A stretch of 64,000 nucleotides of DNA from UBA4416 sp040387555 (lineage in GTDB: Bacteria; Bacteroidota; Bacteroidia; B-17B0; Aurantibacillaceae), in contig JAZKDO010000002.1 of the NCBI GenBank assembly GCA_040387555.1, forward strand, positions 186,001 through 250,000, in the 5' to 3' direction. A model generated the notes under the pieces. The model made no database searches and had not been told where the DNA came from. It saw nothing but the letters and a program-made list of their open reading frames with translations. Position 1 is the stretch's first letter. Every line of letters starts with the position of its first letter. Of this stretch, positions 33,693 through 42,389 are shown piece by piece. The position numbers and the translations under genes are program-made.

Positions 33693-35789
33693 TTGTTTCA
33701 AATGACCTTTTTCTGTAAAAAATGTAATATTATTGCTCTTTTAATGAGCCTGTTTCTCTTTCATGAGCGTATCATGGTTGCACAAAACAAGGATGAAATT
33801 GTCGCCTCTTATATCAAAAGTCTAACAGAAACATGGAATGAGGTTAATACCCGAACTTTTTCCTCATTCATCATTGATTCAACGGCCACTTTAAAATCTG
33901 AGCCATTTAAAATAGAAAAAAAATCCTTAGTCGATAGTCGTACCCAAATACAATTGAGATTAAATCAATTACAACAAAGAATCAATAAAAAAGATGTTGG
34001 TTTGCATGCAACAATTAATTATCAGGAAAATTTTAATTCTCCAATTGTTGATCCTGAGGAAATTGTTGTGTTTAAAAGAAGAGCTATCGCAGGTATTGAT
34101 TGGGATATTTTAAGCAATGGGTTTTATGAGAGCAGGTTGAGAAACAAAGTATTGCAATTGAACTATGTAGCTCTTGAAAATAGTCATAAGATAGAAAAAT
34201 TGAATGCCTTTCAAAATGCTCAAACCACACAAATCATTGTCTATTTTAATACTAAAAAAATTGAAATTTTAAATGCCCGGAAGAATCTGAATAACAAACA
34301 AACACCGGTCATCGAAAAATTGTGGGCCATTAAGCATATTACCAAAGATAATTATTTAAAAGCCATTCAAAACACCACTGATATTAATGCACAGTTTGCT
34401 GTTTATCAAAAATATAACCAAGTCAGGGAAAATAATAAAACCTTTGATTTTGAGTTACCCATTCTTGATATTAATATTCAAAAGCTTTTACAAAAAGCAC
34501 ATATTTCTACGTTTGATTCAACAACAGTAGATGCAATTCGCCTTTCAAAATATCAATCATCCTATTTGAAAGACGTTAGTTTAAAAGCATACACCCGATA
34601 TAATTATTACGATGTGTATAATTCGTCGCAACCAAACCGGTCTTATGTTTCAGTGGGAATGAATTTATCAGTGCCGTTGGCATTTAATCAAAAAGATAAA
34701 AAGGATTTTTATCATTTGCAATATCAACTAACCAATTCAAAGGATGAAGTTGATTCGGTTGACTTTGAATCATCGATCCTGATCAAATATTATGAATACC
34801 AATACAAATTAAAGCAATTCAAAAACCTTTATCATAAACGTTTAGTATTTGAAGAACTACTGAGAACCGAACGCGCCAAGCAACAATTGGATAATATGGA
34901 ATTTAATCCAAATACTGCTTTGTTTATTTTGGATGATTATTGGAGCAATGCTATTGAACTGCTTGACTTGAAACAAGATTTGTATAAAATTATTTTAGAA
35001 TTAAAAACAAAAATGCCTGGAGTTCAAATTCTGGACTACACAAGCCCTTTAAATTTATCAAATCTGAATATTGCTTCGAGTAATCCTGCTTTTAAAGCAA
35101 TTTACATATGGAGTGATGCTTTTAAAAACAACTTGCAAACCGTTATTAATGAGTACTGTAAAGTTAATGAGTTTAATCCCTTATTGATTTCGTACAATCC
35201 CGGAAAAGGATATGTGTTGCAAATTTCTGATTTTATTTCCAAAAACCATACCGCCGCGGTTCACTTAATGATTGGAAGTAATAAGTTGTTGCAGACCGGT
35301 ATTACCGGTTTCCTGGACACCTTAAAAACCAACATAAATCTTTCTCAGATCAGAGGCATACATCTCGATATTGAACCACATACTTTTCCTGATTTTAAAG
35401 AAAACAAAGAACAGTATTTTAAAAAATACATTGAATTGTTAAAGCAAGCTAAACAATTTACAAATAACAATCATCTGGAGTTATCTGTTTCTATTCCTTT
35501 AAATTATCCTGAAGAAATTTTAATAGAATTAAATACGCTTTGCAATTATGTTTATTTAATGGCCTATGAAAACGTGGATCCTGATTTTATTTCCAGGAAA
35601 ACATTGGAGGAAAAAGCAATACTAAAAAGTAAATGTGTATTAGCATTAAGAACAAAAGATTTTGAGAATAGGAACAGCATGAATGAGTTGTTTAAGAAAA
35701 CGGGTTTTGATAAGTCTGCATATCATGATTTAGATGACCTGATCAAATTCGACAACCAAAGTATTAACGTGAAGGAAGGTAACAAGTAA
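33693..35789 (+). CDS. Outer-membrane factor (TolC-like) fused to a GH18-like glycoside hydrolase domain
   Basis: The 698-residue protein has an N-terminal hydrophobic segment (to about residue 30, cleavage near VAQ). Residues about 35-440 look like the two structural repeats of a TolC-type channel: long charged helices, and short beta segments at about 128-147 (AIAGIDWDILSNGFYESR) and 318-332 (YVSVGMNLSVPLAF). Residues about 465-690 read as a TIM-barrel related to GH18: RGIHLDIEPH (554-563) keeps the last Asp and the catalytic Glu of the DxxDxDxE motif, and YVYLMAYEN matches the later Met-x-Tyr strand. The C-terminus of a TolC channel lies in the periplasm, so the hydrolase would act there. 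The stop codon overlaps the next start (TAATG). The fusion is unusual; substrate unknown. Confidence 0.75.
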   Translation: MFQMTFFCKKCNIIALLMSLFLFHERIMVAQNKDEIVASYIKSLTETWNEVNTRTFSSFIIDSTATLKSEPFKIEKKSLVDSRTQIQLRLNQLQQRINKKDVGLHATINYQENFNSPIVDPEEIVVFKRRAIAGIDWDILSNGFYESRLRNKVLQLNYVALENSHKIEKLNAFQNAQTTQIIVYFNTKKIEILNARKNLNNKQTPVIEKLWAIKHITKDNYLKAIQNTTDINAQFAVYQKYNQVRENNKTFDFELPILDINIQKLLQKAHISTFDSTTVDAIRLSKYQSSYLKDVSLKAYTRYNYYDVYNSSQPNRSYVSVGMNLSVPLAFNQKDKKDFYHLQYQLTNSKDEVDSVDFESSILIKYYEYQYKLKQFKNLYHKRLVFEELLRTERAKQQLDNMEFNPNTALFILDDYWSNAIELLDLKQDLYKIILELKTKMPGVQILDYTSPLNLSNLNIASSNPAFKAIYIWSDAFKNNLQTVINEYCKVNEFNPLLISYNPGKGYVLQISDFISKNHTAAVHLMIGSNKLLQTGITGFLDTLKTNINLSQIRGIHLDIEPHTFPDFKENKEQYFKKYIELLKQAKQFTNNNHLELSVSIPLNYPEEILIELNTLCNYVYLMAYENVDPDFISRKTLEEKAILKSKCVLALRTKDFENRNSMNELFKKTGFDKSAYHDLDDLIKFDNQSINVKEGNK

Positions 35790-36907
35790 TGAAAAGCATA
35801 AACTTCCAAAGAAATAAATCGTTGATACGAGTTGTTAATGAGCAACAGGTAAAAAAGAAAAAACAGAGAAACTGGGACAGGATACTTTATATTGGTTTGT
35901 TGTTGACTTTTATTCTGTTTATGTTTTACTACATCTTCTTTAAATTTGTCTATGTTCATGCCTTTGGACATGTCATTATTGAGAATACACATGTTCGCCT
36001 GACAGATGATGCACGCGTGATTGAATTTTATGTGAACGAAGGGGATAGTATTCACAAGAATGACACTTTATTTTCTTATGCGCTTGACAGAGATGATGAT
36101 ATCAATGGACAATCCGCGTTAAGCATCGGTTCAATCACGTCTGCCGGAAAAGATGAATGGTGGGTGAAAGAATTGTTTGCCCTGAAAAAGAAAATTGTTT
36201 TGAATAATATTGATATTTCTGAAAACGCGAATCTCATTGCTAATTATAAAACCGAGATCAAACGGTTAAGTAACGAAGTGATATTAGATGTGATGCCAAA
36301 AAGCAGGCTTGATTTTGTGCAAAATGAAATCTTTCGCTTAAATAATGAAAACCAAAAACTGCAAAAGGAAAGCAACGAATTAAACGGTCTGATTAAAACA
36401 CTAGGGCCTACCACAAATAAAAACCGATACAGTTCATCAAACATAAGGTTAATGAATGGTGCTTCAGCGGGTTTAAGCGATCTCAGTAAACTTGCATTTA
36501 GCGAGGAATTGTTGTCAGAACCTAAATATTTTAAATCACCTATCAGCGGCGTTTCTACCCGAATCTTCATTCATAATTATGAAACTGCATTAAAGAGCGA
36601 AGAGATTATGTCGATCCATCAGGCTCATCCTGCCTTTATTAAAGCCTATTTTGAACAGGAGGATTTAAGATATTTTAAAGTTGGTGATGAATTTGAAATT
36701 AAATTTCCTGATGGTACAACAAGTATTGGTATTTTGAAACGATTTTACATTGCCACTTATACCTTGCCTGAAGAATTTCAAAAAAAATATGAGCCAACAA
36801 CCAGGAGTATTGCCGCAGATATATACCCGGCAGATTCGTTGGAGATTATTAAATGGCATGCCTTTTACAAGATGAGTGTGGATATATCCAAATTAAAATT
36901 TAACTAA
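35789..36907 (+). CDS. HlyD-like membrane-fusion (periplasmic adaptor) protein
   Basis: The 372-residue protein has a basic N-terminal cytoplasmic stretch (residues 1-30), one membrane helix (about 31-53), a biotinyl-lipoyl half (HVRLTDDARVIEFYVNEGDSIHKNDTLFSY), a long helical hairpin (about 120-200) and a second lipoyl/barrel half (about 245-360, with ISGVSTRIFIHNYETALKSEEIM and VGDEFEIKFPDGT). This is the layout of HlyD/Alg44-type adaptors linking an inner-membrane enzyme to an outer-membrane channel. Both ends overlap neighbouring genes (TAATG), so it is translated in step with the channel-hydrolase and the zinc-ribbon protein. No PilZ domain is seen. Confidence 0.8.
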   Translation: MKSINFQRNKSLIRVVNEQQVKKKKQRNWDRILYIGLLLTFILFMFYYIFFKFVYVHAFGHVIIENTHVRLTDDARVIEFYVNEGDSIHKNDTLFSYALDRDDDINGQSALSIGSITSAGKDEWWVKELFALKKKIVLNNIDISENANLIANYKTEIKRLSNEVILDVMPKSRLDFVQNEIFRLNNENQKLQKESNELNGLIKTLGPTTNKNRYSSSNIRLMNGASAGLSDLSKLAFSEELLSEPKYFKSPISGVSTRIFIHNYETALKSEEIMSIHQAHPAFIKAYFEQEDLRYFKVGDEFEIKFPDGTTSIGILKRFYIATYTLPEEFQKKYEPTTRSIAADIYPADSLEIIKWHAFYKMSVDISKLKFN

Positions 36908-38349
36908 TGGAGAAAACATTAGCGAATAATAAAGTTGAATTTCATGACAATGTATTAACATGCTTTGGTAAAACTTTTTTTTATTTTGAATCATTTAGTT
37001 CTTTAAAGATTGATGATCTTGAAAAGTATGATGCCATTATAATTGATGCTTTTGATATTGAATTTACACGTATCATTATCAAAAAATTTCGCAGTCATGC
37101 AGGTATGGAGTTTTATCTGAAGCCTCTTTTTTTAATTAATAATAAAGCAACAGAAGACCCGTACATCAAAGAATTGTCGGATGGCATTATTATCTCTTTT
37201 GACCAGATCCCTGAAACCATCAATGACATCAATCAGATTAATATGAAAATTACTCGGTTGGAGACTTCGCCATCTTCATCCTTTGAGATTCAGGTATTTA
37301 AAAAAGCGCTAAATTATATGTTTACGCGTGAAATAAATACGTTAAAACCAATCACCGATATCAATTCAACTATTGGTTATTGTTATCCTGTACTTTCTGT
37401 AAATTTTGATGCCTTCGAAGAAGGAAAGGTTCTTGAAATTTTAGAATGGGCGGAGAAAGAACATTTGATATGGCCTGATTTTCAGGACAGGGTTTATTTA
37501 TGCAGTAATTGTAAAGGTGGCCATTTGTCATTCAGAGAAATATGTCCTAATTGTGATTCCGCAAATATGCGCTCCGAAGATCTTGTTCATCATTTTCCTT
37601 GTGGGTACATTGGGGCAATTAGTGATTTTAAAAACAATATTGATACCGTTTTAAATTGCCCTAAATGTTCTAAAAATCTACGTCACATAGGTGTGGATTA
37701 TGACAAACCCTCCGTTATTAATCATTGTCAAAATTGCAATGATGTTTTTCAGGATTATTTAGTAAAGGCGAAATGCATACAATGTAAAACAGATACTGAT
37801 GTTCAATTTCTGATTTCAAAAGATATTAATTTGTACAAACTCACCAAGAAAGGAAGAAATTCAGCGGTTGGTGGAATTTACACTTCAGATTATGAATTGA
37901 ATCATGAGATTGCAGGGACGCTAGATTTTAAAACGTTCTCAACTATGATGCATTATGAGCAGGAAAGAACTAAGGCTAACGTTACACTTACTTCAAATCT
38001 GGTAGTATTTTACTTTGAAAATATTTTTGATTTATATAAGATCGTTAGTAAGTCTAAAGAAAAATCCTTATTGGGTGAATTTGTTACGATCATTCGGGAT
38101 AATATAACCCCCGCAGATTTTATCTGCATTAATAATCCGTCTATAATTAGTATTTGTGTTAATGATGTGGCTTTTGAAAATGCAAATCTAATGGTGTTAA
38201 AAATAACGGATATGATCGAAGAACTTGTGAGAGATAATTTCGAAAAATTTGAAATAGCCGTAGTATCCCACGTGGCGCTGTTAAGCAAGAGCCAGTCTTT
38301 TGATAAACAAATCCAGACTATTATAAAAGAGTTGGTTGAAAAAACATGA
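36907..38349 (+). CDS. Pseudo-receiver, TackOD1-like zinc-ribbon and degenerate GGDEF-like protein
   Basis: The 480-residue cytoplasmic protein has three parts. Residues 1-118 look like a response-receiver fold (KYDAIIIDAFDIEFTR then PLFLINNKA), without a full phospho-acceptor set. Residues about 125-310 hold at least five Cys pairs or single ligands (Cys199/202, 213/216, 232, 251/254, 274/277, 290/293), which I read as the TackOD1 metal-binding domain, from memory. Residues about 345-480 resemble a GGDEF fold but the catalytic loop reads NNPSIISICVND (about 409-420), so no cyclase activity is expected. The domain is thus a probable sensor or scaffold, perhaps binding a nucleotide. It overlaps both neighbours; its 3' neighbour is the glycosyltransferase. 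Confidence 0.7.
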   Translation: MEKTLANNKVEFHDNVLTCFGKTFFYFESFSSLKIDDLEKYDAIIIDAFDIEFTRIIIKKFRSHAGMEFYLKPLFLINNKATEDPYIKELSDGIIISFDQIPETINDINQINMKITRLETSPSSSFEIQVFKKALNYMFTREINTLKPITDINSTIGYCYPVLSVNFDAFEEGKVLEILEWAEKEHLIWPDFQDRVYLCSNCKGGHLSFREICPNCDSANMRSEDLVHHFPCGYIGAISDFKNNIDTVLNCPKCSKNLRHIGVDYDKPSVINHCQNCNDVFQDYLVKAKCIQCKTDTDVQFLISKDINLYKLTKKGRNSAVGGIYTSDYELNHEIAGTLDFKTFSTMMHYEQERTKANVTLTSNLVVFYFENIFDLYKIVSKSKEKSLLGEFVTIIRDNITPADFICINNPSIISICVNDVAFENANLMVLKITDMIEELVRDNFEKFEIAVVSHVALLSKSQSFDKQIQTIIKELVEKT

Positions 38350-39656
38350 TAGAAGCGGTTGATGGATTTTTCAGTTACATCTCAGCAGTTGGCCCATCCA
38401 AGTTATTAAGAATATTCTGGTTTTTCGTTTTTTTTGAATTTGCCCGCTTCTTTATTTTCGAGTTAACTGTGCTTATTATTTGGAAATTAAGAGAACCCCA
38501 ACGCAAAGAACGTTATGCAAACGCCCGAAGGCGTTTATTTATTGAACGGCCATTAGTGTCTGTAATTGTTCCCGGTAAAAATGAGGGAAAACACATTTAT
38601 AAACTTGCTAATTCATTAAAGGAACAGAGTTATACAAATTTTGAATTTATAGTAATTGATGATGGATCTGATGATGATACGGAGCGTATATGTAAAAGCC
38701 TTCAAAAAAACGGACTGATTGATTTGTTCTTAAGAAATGATGTTCGGGGAGGTAAGGCTTCTGCAGCTAATTTAGGGTACCGCTTCTCCAAAGGAAAAAT
38801 TGTTGTACATCTGGATGCAGATTGTAGTTATGATAGCGATGCGATTGAAAAAATTATTATTCCATTTTATTTAGATGATGCCATCGGAGCAGTGGGTGGT
38901 AATATATTGGTTAGAAATTATAAAGATAGTTTATGCGCAACTTTGCAGGCTATTGAATATTCTGATACTATTTCTGTAGGGCGAATTACATCAAGTTACC
39001 TTGGCATTTACAGGCTGGTGTCGGGGGCTTTTGGAGCGTTTAAGCGTGAAGCGCTTGATCGTGTTGGCGGTTGGGACATTGGGCCAGGTCTTGATGGAGA
39101 TATTACCGTAAAACTTCGTAAACTGGGATACTTAATTGTATTTGAACCGGATGCAGTTTGCCAGACTAGTGTTCCTGAAACTTTCAGGAAATTAGTGAAG
39201 CAACGTTTACGATGGGATAAATCCATTATTCGTTTCAGAGTTAGAAAACATCGTGATGTTTTTTATCCCAATGCCACCTTTCGTTTTTCTAATTTTGTGT
39301 CAAGTGCTGAAAACATTACTTATAATCTTCTTTTAAATATTAAATGGTGGATTTATCTTGTTGATATGGTAGTGAATTATACCTCTTTGTTGGCATTTGT
39401 ATTTCCGTTTAATATTTTGCTGTATACAGCAAATAATTTTTTAAAGTTCATGGTGTTCTCATTATTTCGCAAACGCAAAAATGCTTCCATTGTTTATTTC
39501 ATTCCTTATTTACCACTCATGGTAATATATTTTGGATTTTATTTAAGGTTAGTGCGTTCCGTTGCTTATGTCCAGGAGTTCTTTTTTAAGCGTTCTTATA
39601 AAGACTCATGGAATCCGGCCAAGTCTTCAAACCATGCAAAAAAACTGGGGATTTAG
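38346..39656 (+). CDS. Processive family-2 glycosyltransferase (exopolysaccharide synthase)
   Basis: The 436-residue inner-membrane protein has an N-terminal membrane helix (about 22-46), a GT-A catalytic domain and at least three C-terminal helices (about 335-420). All processive-synthase motifs are present: Asp-Asp-Gly-Ser (105-108), DAD (157-159), the acceptor Asp in GLDGD (250-252) and QRLRW (286-290), the Q-x-x-R-W box of cellulose, chitin and hyaluronan synthases and of Alg8. It should add sugars processively to a growing chain and push it across the inner membrane. The start overlaps the previous stop (ATGA), so it is made with the zinc-ribbon protein. The sugar is unknown. Confidence 0.88.
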   Translation: MIEAVDGFFSYISAVGPSKLLRIFWFFVFFEFARFFIFELTVLIIWKLREPQRKERYANARRRLFIERPLVSVIVPGKNEGKHIYKLANSLKEQSYTNFEFIVIDDGSDDDTERICKSLQKNGLIDLFLRNDVRGGKASAANLGYRFSKGKIVVHLDADCSYDSDAIEKIIIPFYLDDAIGAVGGNILVRNYKDSLCATLQAIEYSDTISVGRITSSYLGIYRLVSGAFGAFKREALDRVGGWDIGPGLDGDITVKLRKLGYLIVFEPDAVCQTSVPETFRKLVKQRLRWDKSIIRFRVRKHRDVFYPNATFRFSNFVSSAENITYNLLLNIKWWIYLVDMVVNYTSLLAFVFPFNILLYTANNFLKFMVFSLFRKRKNASIVYFIPYLPLMVIYFGFYLRLVRSVAYVQEFFFKRSYKDSWNPAKSSNHAKKLGI

Positions 39657-39692
39657 TTTTATGATTTATTTTTAATGCTTATCTTTAAGCTT

Positions 39693-42323
39693 ATGGGTCC
39701 TATAAAAAAATGCAGTTTTTTATTTTTTTATATGCTGTCTTTTGTTCTAGTAAGCCAGTCTTTGCCTAAACCTCTTTTTTCGCTTTATCCCGGGTATTAT
39801 GGCGATTCAATAAGCTTAAGTATAAATTCCTCAGCTAGTAGTGCTCAAATTAGATATACGCTCAATGGGGATGAACCAACAGTTAATTCGCCGCTATATT
39901 CGACCCCTTTAAAATTAAAAAACAGGTCTCATTTAAAGAACAATATTTCAACAATCCCCACGAATCCTTCCTTCAGTTATCCAAAGCCAGGTTACGATAC
40001 TTCAAGAGCAGATTCACGTGGATGGCTTTTGCCGTTTGATACTGTATTTAAAGCAACTGTCGTTAAAGCAAAGTTATTTAAAACCGGGTACACGTCCGAT
40101 TCTACTTCAGTGGCTACATATTTAATTATGGATAATATTTCTTCCGTATTTAGTTTACCGGTTATGTCGATCAGCCTGGACAGTACGGATTTGTTTTCGT
40201 ATGCTTCTGGAATCTATGTGTATGGAGCAGATTCTGTTCATGAAGGAAATTATTCCAATGATGTAGAAAAAAAAGCTTTCATTGAGTTTTTTGAAGTATC
40301 CGGACAAAGAGTAGTAGCTCAATTCGCAAACATCAAAATTCATGGAAATGGAGGAAGACACGCGCCTCAAAAATCCTTGCAATTAAAAGCTGAAAAGGAA
40401 TTCGGGAAAGGAAATTTTGAACATCAGTTTTTTAAAGAATCACAAATTAAAAAATTTGATCGCCTTCTTTTGCGTAATAGCGGACATCGCCCTGATTGCA
40501 TGCCGAGAGATGATGCGGCACAGGAATTTCTAAAATCATTGGAGAATATATCCCAGCATAATCGTCAATGCATTGTTTTAATAAATGGAGAGTATTGGGG
40601 TATTCAAACGATCAAAGAAATTCTTGATGATAATTATTTTTATAGAACTTATAATATTCCTAAAAATGATTGCATTATATTGACCCAAGCCGGATCATTG
40701 GATGAAGGTTTTCCTGGTGATGAAAATGCATATAGTGACCTGCTTAATTTCTTTTCATTAAATAGCATGGCTTCGTCATTGAATTATAACTACGTTAATT
40801 CTCAAATGGACCTGCAGAGTTTTATGGATTTTGAGTGCGGTGAGATTTTTTTAGGGAATGGTGATTGGCCAAATAACAATACAAAATTCTGGCGTTACAG
40901 AAGAAACTTTAATGATCGTTCATTAAATAATCATCTTGATGGTAGATGGCGCTGGATGTTTTATGATATGGATGCTTCATTTGGTGGGGATTGCAGTGGA
41001 ATTTATCCATCCCATAATTCTTTAACAAGAGCTACTGATCCTGCATATAATAAATATACAAGACCTTTAAGATCGCTTTTGGTTAACGAACAGTTTAAAA
41101 TGGAGTTCATCAACCGTTATGCCGATTTGTTGAATTCAGACTTTTTATCCTTTCAATTAGCTGCAGCCATCAACAAAACCACAGCCTCGTATAATCCGGA
41201 AATGCAGGGGCACGTGGAACGCTGGCATTATCCGTCAATAGCAACTACATTATCGACACGTTCTGCAGAAATACCAGGTACAGTGCAATGGAATACGATC
41301 AAATCAGGTTTATTAAATTTTACAGGATTAAGAGCCAGTAAAACAAGAAGGCATTTCATGACTTATTTTTCGTTAATCGATACAGTTAAAGTAACCATTA
41401 ATGTGAATGATACATTAATGGGAAAAGTAAAAATCAATTCGCTCTACCTTGATTCTTATTTAACAAAGAATACCGGCGCAGTTTATCCATGGAACGGCAT
41501 TTATTTTAATGGTAACCCTATTCAATTGGAAGCTATCGCTTACCCGGGGTATAAATTCTCTCATTGGAATTTAATAGCAGATACAATAAATCATTTCACA
41601 AAAAATGTTACGTCAGACACTTTGATCATTGCCAATTTTATGGTAGACACCGCTTTTCGGGCAAAAAACTATTTATATATCAACGAAGTGTTAGCATCTA
41701 ATACTAGAAATATTAAAGATGAATCTTTCGAGAATGAGGATTGGATTGAACTGTATAATCCAAATAATTTTGGCATTGATCTGTCTGATTTTTATTTAAG
41801 CGATGAATCCACAAACCGAAGGAAATTTAAAATAAAAGGCACCGGTAAACAAACCATTATTCAACCGAAAAGTTTTATGTTGATATGGATGGACGATGAT
41901 ACCCTACAAGGAAAATTACACGCAAATTTTAAGTTGAATGCCACTGGTGACTCTGTATTTTTGACTCTTCCTAACGGTGTGCAAACTGTTGATAGTATTG
42001 GCTTTAAGAATCTAGAATCTAATAAAGCTTATGGCAGGGAAATTGATGGCGATTCTAATTGGATTATTTTCGATGTACCTACTCCAAATGCCAGCAACAA
42101 AATTATGGAAATACCAGAATTAGATTATTTTTTAGTGTATCCAAACCCAACATCCGATTATTTATTTTTTACACAATCAAAGAATGTCGAAGTATTTGAC
42201 ATTCTTGGAAGAAAGTTATTATCGTTCCCAAATATTAAAAGTATTGATGTCAGGGATCTCGCCCAGGGAATTTATATTCTCAAAACAGATACTGGCGAAG
42301 TCTTTAAATTTAAAAAGAGTTAA
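39693..42323 (+). CDS. CotH kinase-family protein with lamin-tail and T9SS sorting domains
   Basis: The ATG at 39693 gives 876 residues with a signal peptide (cleavage near VSQS). In order: a chitobiase-like beta-sandwich (about 20-130, with RYTLNGDEPTVNSPLYS), a CotH domain (about 150-520, with IKIHGNGGRHAPQKSLQLK and FYDMDASFGG, the region of the kinase active site), a beta region, a lamin-tail domain (about 655-780, with YINEVLASNTRN and EDWIELYNPNN) and a type A sorting domain (YPNPTSDY to the end). CotH in spores is a kinase that phosphorylates coat proteins; whether surface CotH of Bacteroidota acts likewise is unknown. It starts 36 bases after the glycosyltransferase. The same lamin-tail plus sorting pair occurs decayed at 22839-23518. 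Confidence 0.85.
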   Translation: MGPIKKCSFLFFYMLSFVLVSQSLPKPLFSLYPGYYGDSISLSINSSASSAQIRYTLNGDEPTVNSPLYSTPLKLKNRSHLKNNISTIPTNPSFSYPKPGYDTSRADSRGWLLPFDTVFKATVVKAKLFKTGYTSDSTSVATYLIMDNISSVFSLPVMSISLDSTDLFSYASGIYVYGADSVHEGNYSNDVEKKAFIEFFEVSGQRVVAQFANIKIHGNGGRHAPQKSLQLKAEKEFGKGNFEHQFFKESQIKKFDRLLLRNSGHRPDCMPRDDAAQEFLKSLENISQHNRQCIVLINGEYWGIQTIKEILDDNYFYRTYNIPKNDCIILTQAGSLDEGFPGDENAYSDLLNFFSLNSMASSLNYNYVNSQMDLQSFMDFECGEIFLGNGDWPNNNTKFWRYRRNFNDRSLNNHLDGRWRWMFYDMDASFGGDCSGIYPSHNSLTRATDPAYNKYTRPLRSLLVNEQFKMEFINRYADLLNSDFLSFQLAAAINKTTASYNPEMQGHVERWHYPSIATTLSTRSAEIPGTVQWNTIKSGLLNFTGLRASKTRRHFMTYFSLIDTVKVTINVNDTLMGKVKINSLYLDSYLTKNTGAVYPWNGIYFNGNPIQLEAIAYPGYKFSHWNLIADTINHFTKNVTSDTLIIANFMVDTAFRAKNYLYINEVLASNTRNIKDESFENEDWIELYNPNNFGIDLSDFYLSDESTNRRKFKIKGTGKQTIIQPKSFMLIWMDDDTLQGKLHANFKLNATGDSVFLTLPNGVQTVDSIGFKNLESNKAYGREIDGDSNWIIFDVPTPNASNKIMEIPELDYFLVYPNPTSDYLFFTQSKNVEVFDILGRKLLSFPNIKSIDVRDLAQGIYILKTDTGEVFKFKKS

Positions 42324-42389
42324 TTACGTTAAGGCCTCGATTCTGGCTGAATGTTATTAGCATTTAATGGTTAAAAATCACCTTTCCGT

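Noticed and set aside
39693..42323. CotH domain as a proven kinase
   Set aside because: The domain fold is clear, but activity of surface CotH proteins in Bacteroidota is not established, so no kinase function is claimed.
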